DNA of 64,000 nt, from the NCBI GenBank assembly GCA_043777375.1, contig JAYWHX010000133.1, positions 1 to 64,000 on the forward strand, read 5' to 3'. The position numbers and the translations under genes are program-made. Under the pieces are notes generated by a model that was not told the origin of the DNA, searched no databases, and saw only the letters and a list, made by a program, of their open reading frames with translations. Each line of letters opens with the position of its first letter. Within the stretch, counting starts at the first letter, position 1. This DNA comes from TH-plancto1 sp043777375 (GTDB lineage Bacteria > Planctomycetota > Planctomycetia > Planctomycetales > Planctomycetaceae). This document shows, piece by piece, positions 18,031 through 27,274 of this stretch.

Positions 18031-18852
18031 ATGCGATGTGGCGAAGTCATGGATCTGCTCTCCGCCTACTACGATGGAGAGCTCTCGACGGACAAGGCGG
18101 ATTCTGTCTCGGTCCATGTGAGTGGCTGCGCTGTTTGTGCGGCAGAGTTGGAGACGCTCCACAAGCTCTCTGATTTGACGGCCAGACTTGATCAGCCTGC
18201 GCCCCCGAGTCAGGCTTGGCCTCGCATTTCTGCTCAGCTCGACACGAGTCAACTGCCAACCCATCCGATCGTGTCATCACCTCGTCCCAAGTCTCGCAAA
18301 GTGCTGTTCGCCATCGTACTGTCATTGCTGGCCGGTGTGTCATGGTTTGTATCTACCCAATGGCACGTTCACGACCATCATTATCTCTCTGAGAACTTCG
18401 GAGTCTTTCTTGACTCATTTGAGAAAGCCCCCCACGAGGCCCAGCGTCATCTGCTGACGAGCTTCACCGGGGGGCCAGTCGAGATTCCAGATGCCATCCG
18501 TGAACTGAAGTATCGCCCAGTCGTCGCGGATGGTCTTCCGGTCGAATATGAACCGCATGCAGCCTACTTACTCAATATGCCCTGTTGCCGATGCTTAGAG
18601 GCGTGCTATCACCGGAAGGACGGCGGGATGGTGTGTGTATTCGAACACGATATCGATCAAGCCGCATGGTTCGGTGAGCGGCCCCAATCCTCTGTCGTGT
18701 GTGGTGGCCAGACCACTCGCATCGTACAGCTAGACGGTGGCCTCGCAGCCACGTGGCAACGAGGTCGGCGTCACATAACGGTAGTTGGAGCCAAGGACGT
18801 GGATGAAGTGACTCGTCTTGTCGAGCATTTCGAACAGCACCTTGCCTTGTGA
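18031..18852 (+). CDS. Zinc-finger anti-sigma factor with metal-motif periplasmic domain
   Basis: 273 residues. The N-terminal cytosolic anti-sigma domain has the zinc-binding pattern Cys3 ... His29-x3-Cys33-x2-Cys36 (HVSGCAVC). One membrane helix lies at about 90-108 (VLFAIVLSLLAGVSWFV). The periplasmic domain starts with HVHDHHY and carries MPCCRCLEACYH (about 186-197) and a late Cys (VVCGG), residues well suited to bind Cu or Zn. By analogy with other ECF systems, it would hold the sigma factor at the membrane and release it when metal binds outside. The pairing with the sigma gene is clear; the inducing metal is inferred. Confidence 0.85.
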   Translation: MRCGEVMDLLSAYYDGELSTDKADSVSVHVSGCAVCAAELETLHKLSDLTARLDQPAPPSQAWPRISAQLDTSQLPTHPIVSSPRPKSRKVLFAIVLSLLAGVSWFVSTQWHVHDHHYLSENFGVFLDSFEKAPHEAQRHLLTSFTGGPVEIPDAIRELKYRPVVADGLPVEYEPHAAYLLNMPCCRCLEACYHRKDGGMVCVFEHDIDQAAWFGERPQSSVVCGGQTTRIVQLDGGLAATWQRGRRHITVVGAKDVDEVTRLVEHFEQHLAL

Positions 18853-18986
18853 CCCGCTTCGGAGGGGGTCAGTGCGGCTCAGCAGTTCAGACGTTCGAGC
18901 ACAATGACTCATGCAAAGTGAGCGGACAACGGAACGTCTCAACGTCAAGAAGCCTCAGTTGCCTGACTCGTCGAAATTGGCCCGTG

Positions 18987-19727
18987 TCAACCCGCGAAGA
19001 GCATCGCTGCCGCCATTGCAATCATAAGCGTGTCTTCGACGAGCGTGACGGTGGACATGGGCAAGTTGAACACGGTTCCCAAGCAAGCGCAGCGGATCGT
19101 TCGTTTGGCCAGCAGACTCTGAATCACGCCGATGCTGCTGATGGACATGACAACCAACGTGGCGGCATTGGTGGCCAGCGGGAAGACTCCCGTGACATAG
19201 GCCACACCGAACAACAACTCGATGAACGGGTAAATGTAAGCGTAGGCTGGCAAGCGTTTGGCGATGACATCGTACATGCGGTACGACTCCGCGAATCCTC
19301 GCAGGTCTAGCAGTTTGAAGAACGCGAATGTGAGAAAGAACGAGCCCATGAAGTTCTGCATGGCTCGCGCCCACACGAACGCGCCCGCTCGAAATTCCAG
19401 TAGCAGCACAAGGCCAACGAGAAACGTCGCCAGCAACAGCAACGGGTAGTACGTCGTTCGATCTGACGCATCGGCAGTTGCCGCGTCAGCAGCCGATCGG
19501 ACAGGCGGCGCGGTGATTTCACCAAGCACTTGGAATCCGGCCCTCGTGACCACTGCTTGGATGGTTTCCATCGAGATGGAACCGCCATGCACGGTGAGCG
19601 TCTTGTCGGGATTGGCTATGTCCACGTCCCAGTGTTCAATGGATGGCTCGGCATCGAGGTACGGCTTCACAGCCGCGATGCAGGCATTGCAGTTGAGATT
19701 GGTCTTGAGTTGAAGTGTGTTTGTCAT
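18987..19727 (-). CDS. HMA-domain/MauE-like membrane fusion protein
   Basis: 246 residues from the ATG at 19727, preceded by GGGAG. Residues 1-70 form a heavy-metal-associated domain with the motif NCNAC (MTNTLQLKTNLNCNACIAAV). A linker follows, then four or five membrane helices resembling MauE/DoxX redox-associated proteins, with a Cys pair RCACLGTVFNLPMSTVTLVED at the cytosolic or lumenal edge. The CACLG...LP pattern is common in MauE-like proteins encoded with metal or mercury systems. It may pass metal or electrons across the membrane. It is the last gene of the long minus-strand metal cluster. Confidence 0.8.
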   Translation of the reverse strand: MTNTLQLKTNLNCNACIAAVKPYLDAEPSIEHWDVDIANPDKTLTVHGGSISMETIQAVVTRAGFQVLGEITAPPVRSAADAATADASDRTTYYPLLLLATFLVGLVLLLEFRAGAFVWARAMQNFMGSFFLTFAFFKLLDLRGFAESYRMYDVIAKRLPAYAYIYPFIELLFGVAYVTGVFPLATNAATLVVMSISSIGVIQSLLAKRTIRCACLGTVFNLPMSTVTLVEDTLMIAMAAAMLFAG

Positions 19728-19924
19728 GGCTCTGGCTCCCTTTCCGGTTCGCTTGGCCCGACCAACCAACGGTCGGAATTGCTGACCAGCGTCCCTGTTC
19801 ATGCCCTGGCAGACGGCTCACCCCGCGCCGCGTTACAACCTTTGTGTGAAGATCGTCGAAATCCCGCGAAAGGGGGGAAATGCAGGGCAAACAGGGCCGA
19901 AGCAATCCGCTTGTCCGCGACCGA

Positions 19925-20515
19925 TCACTCCGCTTCATTACAGGCACGCTCCTGCTTGCCGCAGGTGCAATCCATGCAACCATGCGTGGCACAGGTGCGG
20001 CACGTTCGTTCGACTTCCTGTCGCAGAGCCGCTCTCGCCCGGTGCAAGCGCACTCGGACATTGCCGGGAGTAATGCCCATCGACTCCGCCACCGTACCGA
20101 CATCGGCTCCCTGTAAATCGACCTGAGTGATCAAGTCTGCATGTTCCGGTTTGAGGACCGCCACAAGTTCTTGGACACATTCGCAAACCACTCGTTCCGT
20201 CGTCGGATCGGCTCGCTCGTCGGGGTCTGATAGCTGTCGAGCAAACGTCTCCAGCAGCCGATGTCCAGCCGAACGACGGCGATAATGATCGACGACCGCG
20301 TTTCGCAGCAGGCGATAGAACCAAGCGACCGCATTCTCGCTGTCGCGAATCTCGTCCCCCTTTTGCACGGAGCGGACGAAGGCATCTTGCAGAATCTCCT
20401 CGGCATCGTCACGGCTCCCGACACGCGCCTCGAGAAAGCTGAGAAACCGACGATGATTGGCCAACAAGATTGAGGTGACTACTTGGGACTTCGATTTGTG
20501 AGATTCATGTGGCAT
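19925..20515 (-). CDS. ECF sigma factor with Cys-rich C-terminal tail
   Basis: 196 residues. Region 2: FLSFLEARVGSRDDAEEILQDAFVRSVQ and ENAVAWFYRLLRNAVVDHYRR. Region 4: LKPEHADLITQVDLQGADVGTVAESMG followed by ITPGNVRVRLHRARAALRQ. After region 4 comes an extra tail with six Cys and a His (CRTCATHGCMDCTCGKQERACNE), likely to bind metal directly and so sense it without a separate anti-sigma factor. No anti-sigma gene adjoins it. It lies 54 bases after the RND pump gene on the same strand and probably belongs to that operon, possibly regulating it. Confidence 0.88.
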   Translation of the reverse strand: MPHESHKSKSQVVTSILLANHRRFLSFLEARVGSRDDAEEILQDAFVRSVQKGDEIRDSENAVAWFYRLLRNAVVDHYRRRSAGHRLLETFARQLSDPDERADPTTERVVCECVQELVAVLKPEHADLITQVDLQGADVGTVAESMGITPGNVRVRLHRARAALRQEVERTCRTCATHGCMDCTCGKQERACNEAE

Positions 20516-20569
20516 CAGATTTCTCCCATCGACAATCCTCGACTTGAACCGGCCCCGGATACCACTTTT

Positions 20570-23500
20570 TTAGGGCATTGGAAGCGTTGATGTCGTGGGC
20601 GCGGTGGGAGAGTCTGCGGAAACTCTGACTGACTGCTGGTCGAACGCTGCTGTCGAAGGCGAGCTTTCGTAGACTTTGCGACCGAATTTGAAGAACAGTG
20701 CCGGAGTCACCACCTGATCGAGAATCGTCGAGGTCAGCATGCCGCCGAAGACGACCAGCGCGAGCGGATAGAGAATCTCCTTGCCGGTCTGACCCGCTCC
20801 GAACAGCAGCGGCAAGAGTCCGATGAAGCTGGTCATGGCGGTCATCATCACGGGAGCGAGACGTTCCAGACTGCCGCGTACGATCATCTGTTCGGAAAAG
20901 GCTTCGCCCTCATGCTGCATCAGGTGGATGTAGTGCGAGATCATCATGATGCCGTTGCGGCTGACCACCCCGATTAAGGTGATGAAACCGACCCAATGTG
21001 CGACAGAAAGGCTGGTGGCACCGACCCAGATCCGTGGCCAGTTCCACCAAGGAACCGCCTGTAATGCGGACCACTCGGGACGGTTCACAATCAGCAGCGT
21101 CAACACCGAACCGAATGCAGCGAGTGGGATATTGACGAGCACTTGCAACGCAGCTCTCCATGAGTTGAGTGCTTTGCACAGCAACATGAACACTCCGAGA
21201 ATACTGATCGTCCCCAGGATCGCGAGGCGGCGATTGGCCTCTTGCTGGGCCTCGAATTGGCCGCTGTACTCCAGATAATAGCTACCCGGCAGGTCTCTCA
21301 GTTTGTTCTCCACGGGGGTGAGTACCTGCTTGATGTCCGCGACGACACTCGCGAGGTCTCGTCCTTGTGTGTTGCAGAAGACGACGATTCGGCGCTGAAC
21401 GTGTTCCCGGTTGAGAGTGTTCGGTCCAGTCGTGTCCAGCACTTCGACCACTTGCCCCAGCGCTACGCGGCGGCCCGAGGGCGTCTCCAGAATCGTTTCG
21501 TTGATGACACTGGGGTCGCTCCTTGATTCGTCATCGAATTTCACCACCAGACCGAAGTACCGATCTTCGTCCAGCACTTGCGAGACAACTCGCCCCTTGT
21601 AGGCCGTCTCCAGGAGTTCAGCGATATCTCCCGGAGCGAGTCCATAGCGAGCGGCCTCATCGCGTTTGACCTTTAGCCGGACCTGCGAAATCTCGACCTG
21701 CGGTTCGATCTGCAAATCGACGATACCGGGGATCGGCTGCATGCGCTCCTGGATGTCGTAGGCGGCAGTCCGAAGTTCCCGCAAATCCTGCCCAAAGACC
21801 TTCACGGCAATTTGAGCACGGATTCCTGACATCATGTGATCCAGACGGTGCGAGATCGGCTGACCGATATTGACGGCAGCACCAGGGATATTCGAAATCC
21901 GGTCGCGCACATCGGCAACGACGACTTCACGGGGGCGACCCACGGAATCGAAGCCCCACAAGTGGGCAATCGGGATTAGTCGGAGTGCGGTGTATCCCCA
22001 ACCCGGCTTGGGGGGACTGTGCTCGGCGAGTCGAACATCGATCTCCGACGAGTTCACGCCCTCAGCATGCTCGTCCAGTTCTGCCCGGCCCGTGCGGCGC
22101 GAGACGGAGAGGACTTCTGGCACATCGAGGATCAGCTGTTCCGCACGCGCAGCGACGCGCTGACTCTCGTCCAGACTGGTCCCCGGCTCCATTCGTAAAC
22201 TGATGGTCAGCGTGCCTTCGTTGAATGGTGGCAGAAACTCGCCTCCCATCCAGAAGATGCTCACGCAAGACAGGGTCACGAGCACGGCCACACTACTCAA
22301 AATCAGTGTTGCATGACGCAAGGTGAATCGCAGCACGACAGTATCCAGTCGTTTGAGCCAGCGCAACAGCAATGGATCTGCGGCTTCCTCCAACAGTTTT
22401 GCCTGCGGGAGTAAGACGGACCCGAAGACCGGAGTAAACGTCAGCGACACGACCAGTGAACACAAGAGCGAGATGATGTATGCCAAGCCCAGGGGGGCGA
22501 ACATCCGGCCTTCCAACCCGGCCATCGAAAAGAGCGGAAACATGACGAGAATGACAATCAGCGTCGCGTAGACGATGGAATTACGGACTTCGCAAGAGGC
22601 GTCGTAGATCACATCCAGGGGCGGTCGCTGCTGCTCGTACGGCAACTGCCGGTTCTCTTTCAGGCGGCGGTAGATGTTCTCGATGTCGACGATCGAATCA
22701 TCCACCAGATCACCGATCGCAACGGCGATCCCTCCCAGCGTCATCGTGTTGATCGTGATGCCACACCAGTGAAACACCAGCACGGTCAGCAAGATCGAGA
22801 GCGGCATCGATGTGAGTGAACTGAGGCTCGTGCGAAAATTGCCCATGAGCAGAAAGAGCACGATAATGACCCAGATCGCTCCGTCACGAACAGCTTCCGT
22901 GACATTCTCGACAGCGGCTTCGATGAAGTCGGCTTGCTTGAAAATGCGGCGTTCGATGACGACATCCTCTGGCAGTTCCTGTTGCAGCGATTCCAGAACT
23001 GCGTTGATCTGGCGATCCAGCGCCAGTGTGTCGGCACTCGGCTGTTTCTGAATTGTCATCATCACGGCGGGGCCACCGCTGACTGCGTTCTGCACGTTCG
23101 CTTCGTCGTGATTGACATCATCGTGTGAGTGTTCAGCTGCGTCATGACCGATCACCGGAGTGGCCTGTTCGGTGTGTTCATGCGGAAGTGATTCGCGAAC
23201 GCCAGCGTTCACGTCGGGTTCAAGCTTTACCCAGACGCTGCCTTCTCCGCGTTTGACCGGGCCACCGAAGCGAACATCGGCCACATCCTTGATCCGGACC
23301 GGGATCGGCTCCCGCCATAGAACCGGAGTGTTCTCGATGTCTTCCAGCGTCAGGCTTTGCCCGCTAATCCGGAGCAGCGATTCCTTCGGAGACCGCACCA
23401 TGATGCCGCCACCCGCGATGACGTTCGACTTCTGGGCGGCCTCAGTCAGTTGCAGCAATGAGACATTCTGAGCTGCCAGTCGAGCGGGCGACGTGATGAT

Positions 23501-24085
23501 CTGATACTGCTTGAGGACGCCACCCATCACGGTGACTTGCGAGACTCCTTCGACCGCCAAGAGCCGGTTACGCAGGGTGAATTCCCCCAGCGTGCGTAAC
23601 TCCATCGCCTTGGCTTCCTGCTCTTCAGGAGTTTTCAACTCGGCAGTGGAGCGCAAGCCGAGCAACATGATCTCGCCCATGATCGATGAAATCGGAGCCA
23701 TCACGGGGTTGCTGTCCGCTGGCAGTCGCTCACGAGCCAGTTGCATTTTTTCGGCCACTATCTGCCGATCCCGAAAGATATCGGTCCCCCAATCGAATTC
23801 GACCCAGACAATTGACAGGCCGATTCCCGATGCCGATCGGACTCGCTTCACTCCTGTCGCACCGTTCAGCAAGAACTCAATGGGGCGCGTGACCAGGACT
23901 TCGACCTCTTCCGGTGCAAGTCCCGCTGACTCGGTCATGATCGTGACGGTCGGACGATTCAAATCGGGGAACACATCGACCGGCATCTGACGGAGCTGGA
24001 TCACTCCGTAGACCATCACGGCAATCGAGCCGATGAGGACGAGGGCGCGATTCTTTAACGAGAACGCAATGATCCAGTTCAGCAT
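20570..24085 (-). CDS. Heavy-metal RND efflux pump, CzcA/CusA family
   Basis: A 1171-residue inner-membrane proton-driven pump subunit that would expel metal ions or periplasmic metal with an adaptor and an outer-membrane channel. It begins MLNWIIAFSLKNRALVL. The hydrophobic block after residue 400 carries the family's TM4 motif AVAIGDLVDDSIVDIENIYRR (about residue 455), with acidic residues for proton relay. A second helix block follows residue 950. A His-rich insertion (HEHTEQATPVIG, HDAAEHSHDDVNHDE; about 303-330) sits in the first periplasmic loop and probably binds metal. Length is slightly above the usual 1040-1060 because of this insert. The TM4 motif differs from classic CzcA (DFG-VDGAVV) and CusA (GAMVDAAIV), so metal specificity cannot be called. 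Confidence 0.92.
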   Translation of the reverse strand: MLNWIIAFSLKNRALVLIGSIAVMVYGVIQLRQMPVDVFPDLNRPTVTIMTESAGLAPEEVEVLVTRPIEFLLNGATGVKRVRSASGIGLSIVWVEFDWGTDIFRDRQIVAEKMQLARERLPADSNPVMAPISSIMGEIMLLGLRSTAELKTPEEQEAKAMELRTLGEFTLRNRLLAVEGVSQVTVMGGVLKQYQIITSPARLAAQNVSLLQLTEAAQKSNVIAGGGIMVRSPKESLLRISGQSLTLEDIENTPVLWREPIPVRIKDVADVRFGGPVKRGEGSVWVKLEPDVNAGVRESLPHEHTEQATPVIGHDAAEHSHDDVNHDEANVQNAVSGGPAVMMTIQKQPSADTLALDRQINAVLESLQQELPEDVVIERRIFKQADFIEAAVENVTEAVRDGAIWVIIVLFLLMGNFRTSLSSLTSMPLSILLTVLVFHWCGITINTMTLGGIAVAIGDLVDDSIVDIENIYRRLKENRQLPYEQQRPPLDVIYDASCEVRNSIVYATLIVILVMFPLFSMAGLEGRMFAPLGLAYIISLLCSLVVSLTFTPVFGSVLLPQAKLLEEAADPLLLRWLKRLDTVVLRFTLRHATLILSSVAVLVTLSCVSIFWMGGEFLPPFNEGTLTISLRMEPGTSLDESQRVAARAEQLILDVPEVLSVSRRTGRAELDEHAEGVNSSEIDVRLAEHSPPKPGWGYTALRLIPIAHLWGFDSVGRPREVVVADVRDRISNIPGAAVNIGQPISHRLDHMMSGIRAQIAVKVFGQDLRELRTAAYDIQERMQPIPGIVDLQIEPQVEISQVRLKVKRDEAARYGLAPGDIAELLETAYKGRVVSQVLDEDRYFGLVVKFDDESRSDPSVINETILETPSGRRVALGQVVEVLDTTGPNTLNREHVQRRIVVFCNTQGRDLASVVADIKQVLTPVENKLRDLPGSYYLEYSGQFEAQQEANRRLAILGTISILGVFMLLCKALNSWRAALQVLVNIPLAAFGSVLTLLIVNRPEWSALQAVPWWNWPRIWVGATSLSVAHWVGFITLIGVVSRNGIMMISHYIHLMQHEGEAFSEQMIVRGSLERLAPVMMTAMTSFIGLLPLLFGAGQTGKEILYPLALVVFGGMLTSTILDQVVTPALFFKFGRKVYESSPSTAAFDQQSVRVSADSPTAPTTSTLPMP

Positions 24086-24097
24086 TCCAGAATCCTC

Positions 24098-26320
24098 TTA
24101 TCTCACCAGGGAATAGGCCGTTTGAATTTGCGGGACTCCGCCGGTCGCTACCATCTCGCCGTGTGTCACACCGGCCTTGATTTCGACATACCGATCGTCT
24201 TCTCGTCCGAGTTCGACGCGCCGCCGGTCAAAGGTGCGATCAGTTTTCTGCACGAACACAAAGCTGCGTAATCCATCCCGTACGACAGCGCTCAATGGAA
24301 CCGACAGTGTGGGAGGAGGACGATTGGTCGTCAGCGCAGCCCGGACGAGCATGTTGTGTTGTAGAGCAACAGCGGGTGGCTCCTGGAATTCGATCCACGC
24401 TGCCTGAGTGCGGCTGTCCACGCCCACGACCGGACCCAGGCGGGCCACCCTGCCTTCAGCCTCCAGATCGGGGTAGGCAATCCACCGGATACGTGCCGTC
24501 TGACCGACCTGGACCTGGCTGGATTCTCGCTCACCCACGAACGCCTGAACCCAGACCTGCGAGATGTCATGAATCTCGAACAGAGTTTCGTCGGGCCGAA
24601 TGACTTGTCCTAAGACACGGTCAAAGTTGACCACGACTCCATCCATTGGGGCTCGCACCGGCAGGGATTCAACGACACGCTTGGAGCGAAGTACCTCATC
24701 AATCTGGGATGGCGAAAGCCCCAGCGAGAGCAGCTTCTGGCGGACATTGGCGAACTGTGTCTCCAATACTTTCACACGGCTTTCCATTTCCAAGACTCTA
24801 CGGCCCGAGACTGCATCTTCCGCATCGCGAAGTCGTGTGAACGTGCCCCGCCACATCGCCCCATCGAGATGAGCTTGGAGGAGTTCTAGCTGCACATCTT
24901 GCAGTTCCAGGCTGGAGATTTCGGCAAGGATGTCTCCCGCTTTCACCTTTTGTCCCCGATCCACCAGAATCTGACGCAGTGTGCCCGCCAACTGGGACGA
25001 TGCCGATGTCCGGCGTTGCGGAGGGACATCAATCGCCCCATCCAGTCGCAGAATCCGCTCGATACTGTGTTCAGTCACCGTTTCGACCTTCAGGCCGATG
25101 CTCTTCGCAGTTTCCGGGCTGAGCCGTAGAACTCCCAAGAAGAACAAGCTCGACAATTCGTGGCCGCCGCGTGTGACCACGCGGTCGCCCGGAAAGATGT
25201 CTCCAGAAGTCACTTCCGCCAGATCTCGCGTCTGACGCCCGATGACTACCGACTTCTTCCGGTATTCAGAACTGGTTTTCGTCGATGTCTCCTCCACGAA
25301 GACGTACCGCTCCGCACCATCGCTGAAGACGGACGCCGACGGAACACTCATCCCCTGTTCGCGACCCGGCATGATGAACTCCGCTTGACCGTTCATCCCC
25401 GGCAGCAAGCGGGGACCTGTCGAGGCATTGGCAATTTCTGCCAAGGCTGTGCCTTGATGGGTTTGCGGGTCGAGTAGCAAACCTAGCTTGTCGACCTTCG
25501 TGTCAAAACTCTGGCCAGGCAATCCGTTGAAGGAGACGCGGACAGCTTGTCCTTCCTGGATGCGATGCAGATCCCGCTCCAGGATGCCGATTTGGACCCA
25601 CACGCGTGAGGTGTCCACAATCTCAAACAAGTGCTCAGTCGGTTCCACGAATTTACCGACGGCCACATCGGCATGGACGACCACGCCCCGGATTGGACTG
25701 GTGAGCGTCAGCCTCAATGGAGTGGCGTCACCCACCGCAGATGCATCAAGGTCCGCTTCTCGCACCTGTAACCCCGCCGCTTTCGCTCGCAACACATCGA
25801 GTACGTTTTGGCTCTGCTGATGCGTGTTCTCGGCTTCGACGAGCTGTCGTCCGGGGACAGCTCCCGATTTCACGATCGGAGCCAATGACGCCAGGATCTT
25901 CCCCGACAACTCAAATTCGTTTTGTGATTTCTGATACTCCTGTCGCAGTGTATGAAGATCGAGACAGTCAAGGTCCGCCAGGATCTGTCCAGCCTCGACT
26001 ACATCGCCGGGCCTGACATGCAATTGGACAATCCGTCCTGGGAGCCGCGACGTGACATACGCACGTCGAGTCCACGGTGCCACGACGGTCGCGTAAGCCT
26101 TGACAGTTGCAGCCACGTCGCGCGTCTCGACCTCGACGGTTGTCACATCGAGGACTTCGCGGGCCGCTCGACTGAGTGTGAGATGTCCTGCCTGAGCATC
26201 GATCTGCACGCCTTTTGTCGGCAGTGGTTGATGGCCTTCGTGTCCATCGACTGACACAGTCACGAGAATCGACAGCAGCGCGATCCAGCGAACCCAACCG
26301 TTGCGAGGTATTTCAGACAT
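24098..26320 (-). CDS. Double-module RND periplasmic adaptor (two CzcB-like adaptors fused)
   Basis: 740 residues, about twice the normal adaptor length. The signal peptide ends near VDGHEGH. The first module (about 30-390) has a barrel-sandwich half (GRIVQLHVRPGDVVEAGQILADL), a hairpin, and a second half (SPIRGVVVHADVAVGKFVEPTEHLFEIVD). The second module (about 395-740) repeats the pattern: LAGTLRQILVDRGQKVKAGDILAEI, a long hairpin, then APMDGVVVNFDRVLGQVIRPDETLFEI. So two membrane-fusion proteins are joined in one chain. They bridge the pump to an outer-membrane channel. It starts ATG after GGAGGGG and lies 12 bases before the pump gene. Confidence 0.88.
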   Translation of the reverse strand: MSEIPRNGWVRWIALLSILVTVSVDGHEGHQPLPTKGVQIDAQAGHLTLSRAAREVLDVTTVEVETRDVAATVKAYATVVAPWTRRAYVTSRLPGRIVQLHVRPGDVVEAGQILADLDCLDLHTLRQEYQKSQNEFELSGKILASLAPIVKSGAVPGRQLVEAENTHQQSQNVLDVLRAKAAGLQVREADLDASAVGDATPLRLTLTSPIRGVVVHADVAVGKFVEPTEHLFEIVDTSRVWVQIGILERDLHRIQEGQAVRVSFNGLPGQSFDTKVDKLGLLLDPQTHQGTALAEIANASTGPRLLPGMNGQAEFIMPGREQGMSVPSASVFSDGAERYVFVEETSTKTSSEYRKKSVVIGRQTRDLAEVTSGDIFPGDRVVTRGGHELSSLFFLGVLRLSPETAKSIGLKVETVTEHSIERILRLDGAIDVPPQRRTSASSQLAGTLRQILVDRGQKVKAGDILAEISSLELQDVQLELLQAHLDGAMWRGTFTRLRDAEDAVSGRRVLEMESRVKVLETQFANVRQKLLSLGLSPSQIDEVLRSKRVVESLPVRAPMDGVVVNFDRVLGQVIRPDETLFEIHDISQVWVQAFVGERESSQVQVGQTARIRWIAYPDLEAEGRVARLGPVVGVDSRTQAAWIEFQEPPAVALQHNMLVRAALTTNRPPPTLSVPLSAVVRDGLRSFVFVQKTDRTFDRRRVELGREDDRYVEIKAGVTHGEMVATGGVPQIQTAYSLVR

Positions 26321-26335
26321 GGCTTAATCCCCTCC

Positions 26336-27232
26336 TCAATGATTCGCTGGGTGAGCGATTGCGTGCTGCAATACGAACGGCACCGTGAACACAGCATCGT
26401 GACGTTGGAACTGGCCCCACGCCTTGTAGAGACCGGGCTTAGGGAAGTGAGCCGCGAACTCGACTGCTCCCTCAGGGGCCGTCTGGGATTCACTCAATGG
26501 GTGAGCGTGGACGTACTCGGCACCGTCTTCGCTGATGATGACCAGATGCCCCATCGCACCGAGATACGGCTGCAAGTCACTGACCACCTGACCGCTCGCA
26601 TCGACGAGGTGAAATCGGACCGTCGTCTCCTGATCTCCAGGTTGGAAGGCGACATGGGCCTTGATCTCGCCCACTGCGACATCATCGGACGCATTCGGGA
26701 CGAGCGCCGCCGCTGATTCGTCATTACCAGCAACGATGAGTTCGCCTCGCGCCAGCCCTGGAGTTTGTCCCTCTGGCTGATGATCAGCAAACAATCGGTA
26801 CTGGCCTGACTTCGGAAACGCGAACTCGATCGTGATGTTTCCCGAAGAATCCACATGTGGATGTAAATGCGAAAACTCGTCCAGTCCGTCGCGCACCACA
26901 ATCAAATGCACAAGCTTCTCATGCAGCAGTGCGAACTTCGTAATCGGCTGCCCATCGTCATCCAGAATCTGGAGCAGCAGCTTTGTCACTTCTCCGGCTT
27001 GTGGCTGCGAGGGTTCGGTCTTCACCACGAGCTTACGGGCTGTCGCCGCTGGCATCTGCATTTGCTCGTGGCCAACATGTTCGCTGTGCGCACTGTGACC
27101 TTCATCCGGCGACGCATGCTCAGCGTGGCTGCCAGGATTCGCTTCAGGGGCCGAAACGGGCGGGACTTCTCCTTTCCCGGAACATCCGACAGAGACCACG
27201 ATCAAACTCAACGCAATCCAAACTCGCATCAT
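26336..27232 (-). CDS. His-rich lipoprotein with FixH-like repeated beta domains
   Basis: 298 residues with a lipoprotein signal (lipobox VSVGC, Cys17), so anchored in a membrane and periplasmic. A His/Met-rich stretch follows (SHAEHASPDEGHSAHSEHVGHEQMQM, about 35-60), then two related beta-sandwich regions. The first carries FSHLHPHVDSSGN and the second EYVHAHPLSESQ, both with HxHP signatures, and each ends with a FPKPG/FPKSG ... YK/YR motif. The HxHP loops and the His-rich arm suggest copper or other metal binding. It lies 15 bases upstream of the adaptor gene. Confidence 0.75.
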   Translation of the reverse strand: MMRVWIALSLIVVSVGCSGKGEVPPVSAPEANPGSHAEHASPDEGHSAHSEHVGHEQMQMPAATARKLVVKTEPSQPQAGEVTKLLLQILDDDGQPITKFALLHEKLVHLIVVRDGLDEFSHLHPHVDSSGNITIEFAFPKSGQYRLFADHQPEGQTPGLARGELIVAGNDESAAALVPNASDDVAVGEIKAHVAFQPGDQETTVRFHLVDASGQVVSDLQPYLGAMGHLVIISEDGAEYVHAHPLSESQTAPEGAVEFAAHFPKPGLYKAWGQFQRHDAVFTVPFVLQHAIAHPANH

Positions 27233-27274
27233 GATCTCCTGGGGTTGTTGTCATCGCAGTCAATGCCCGCACAA

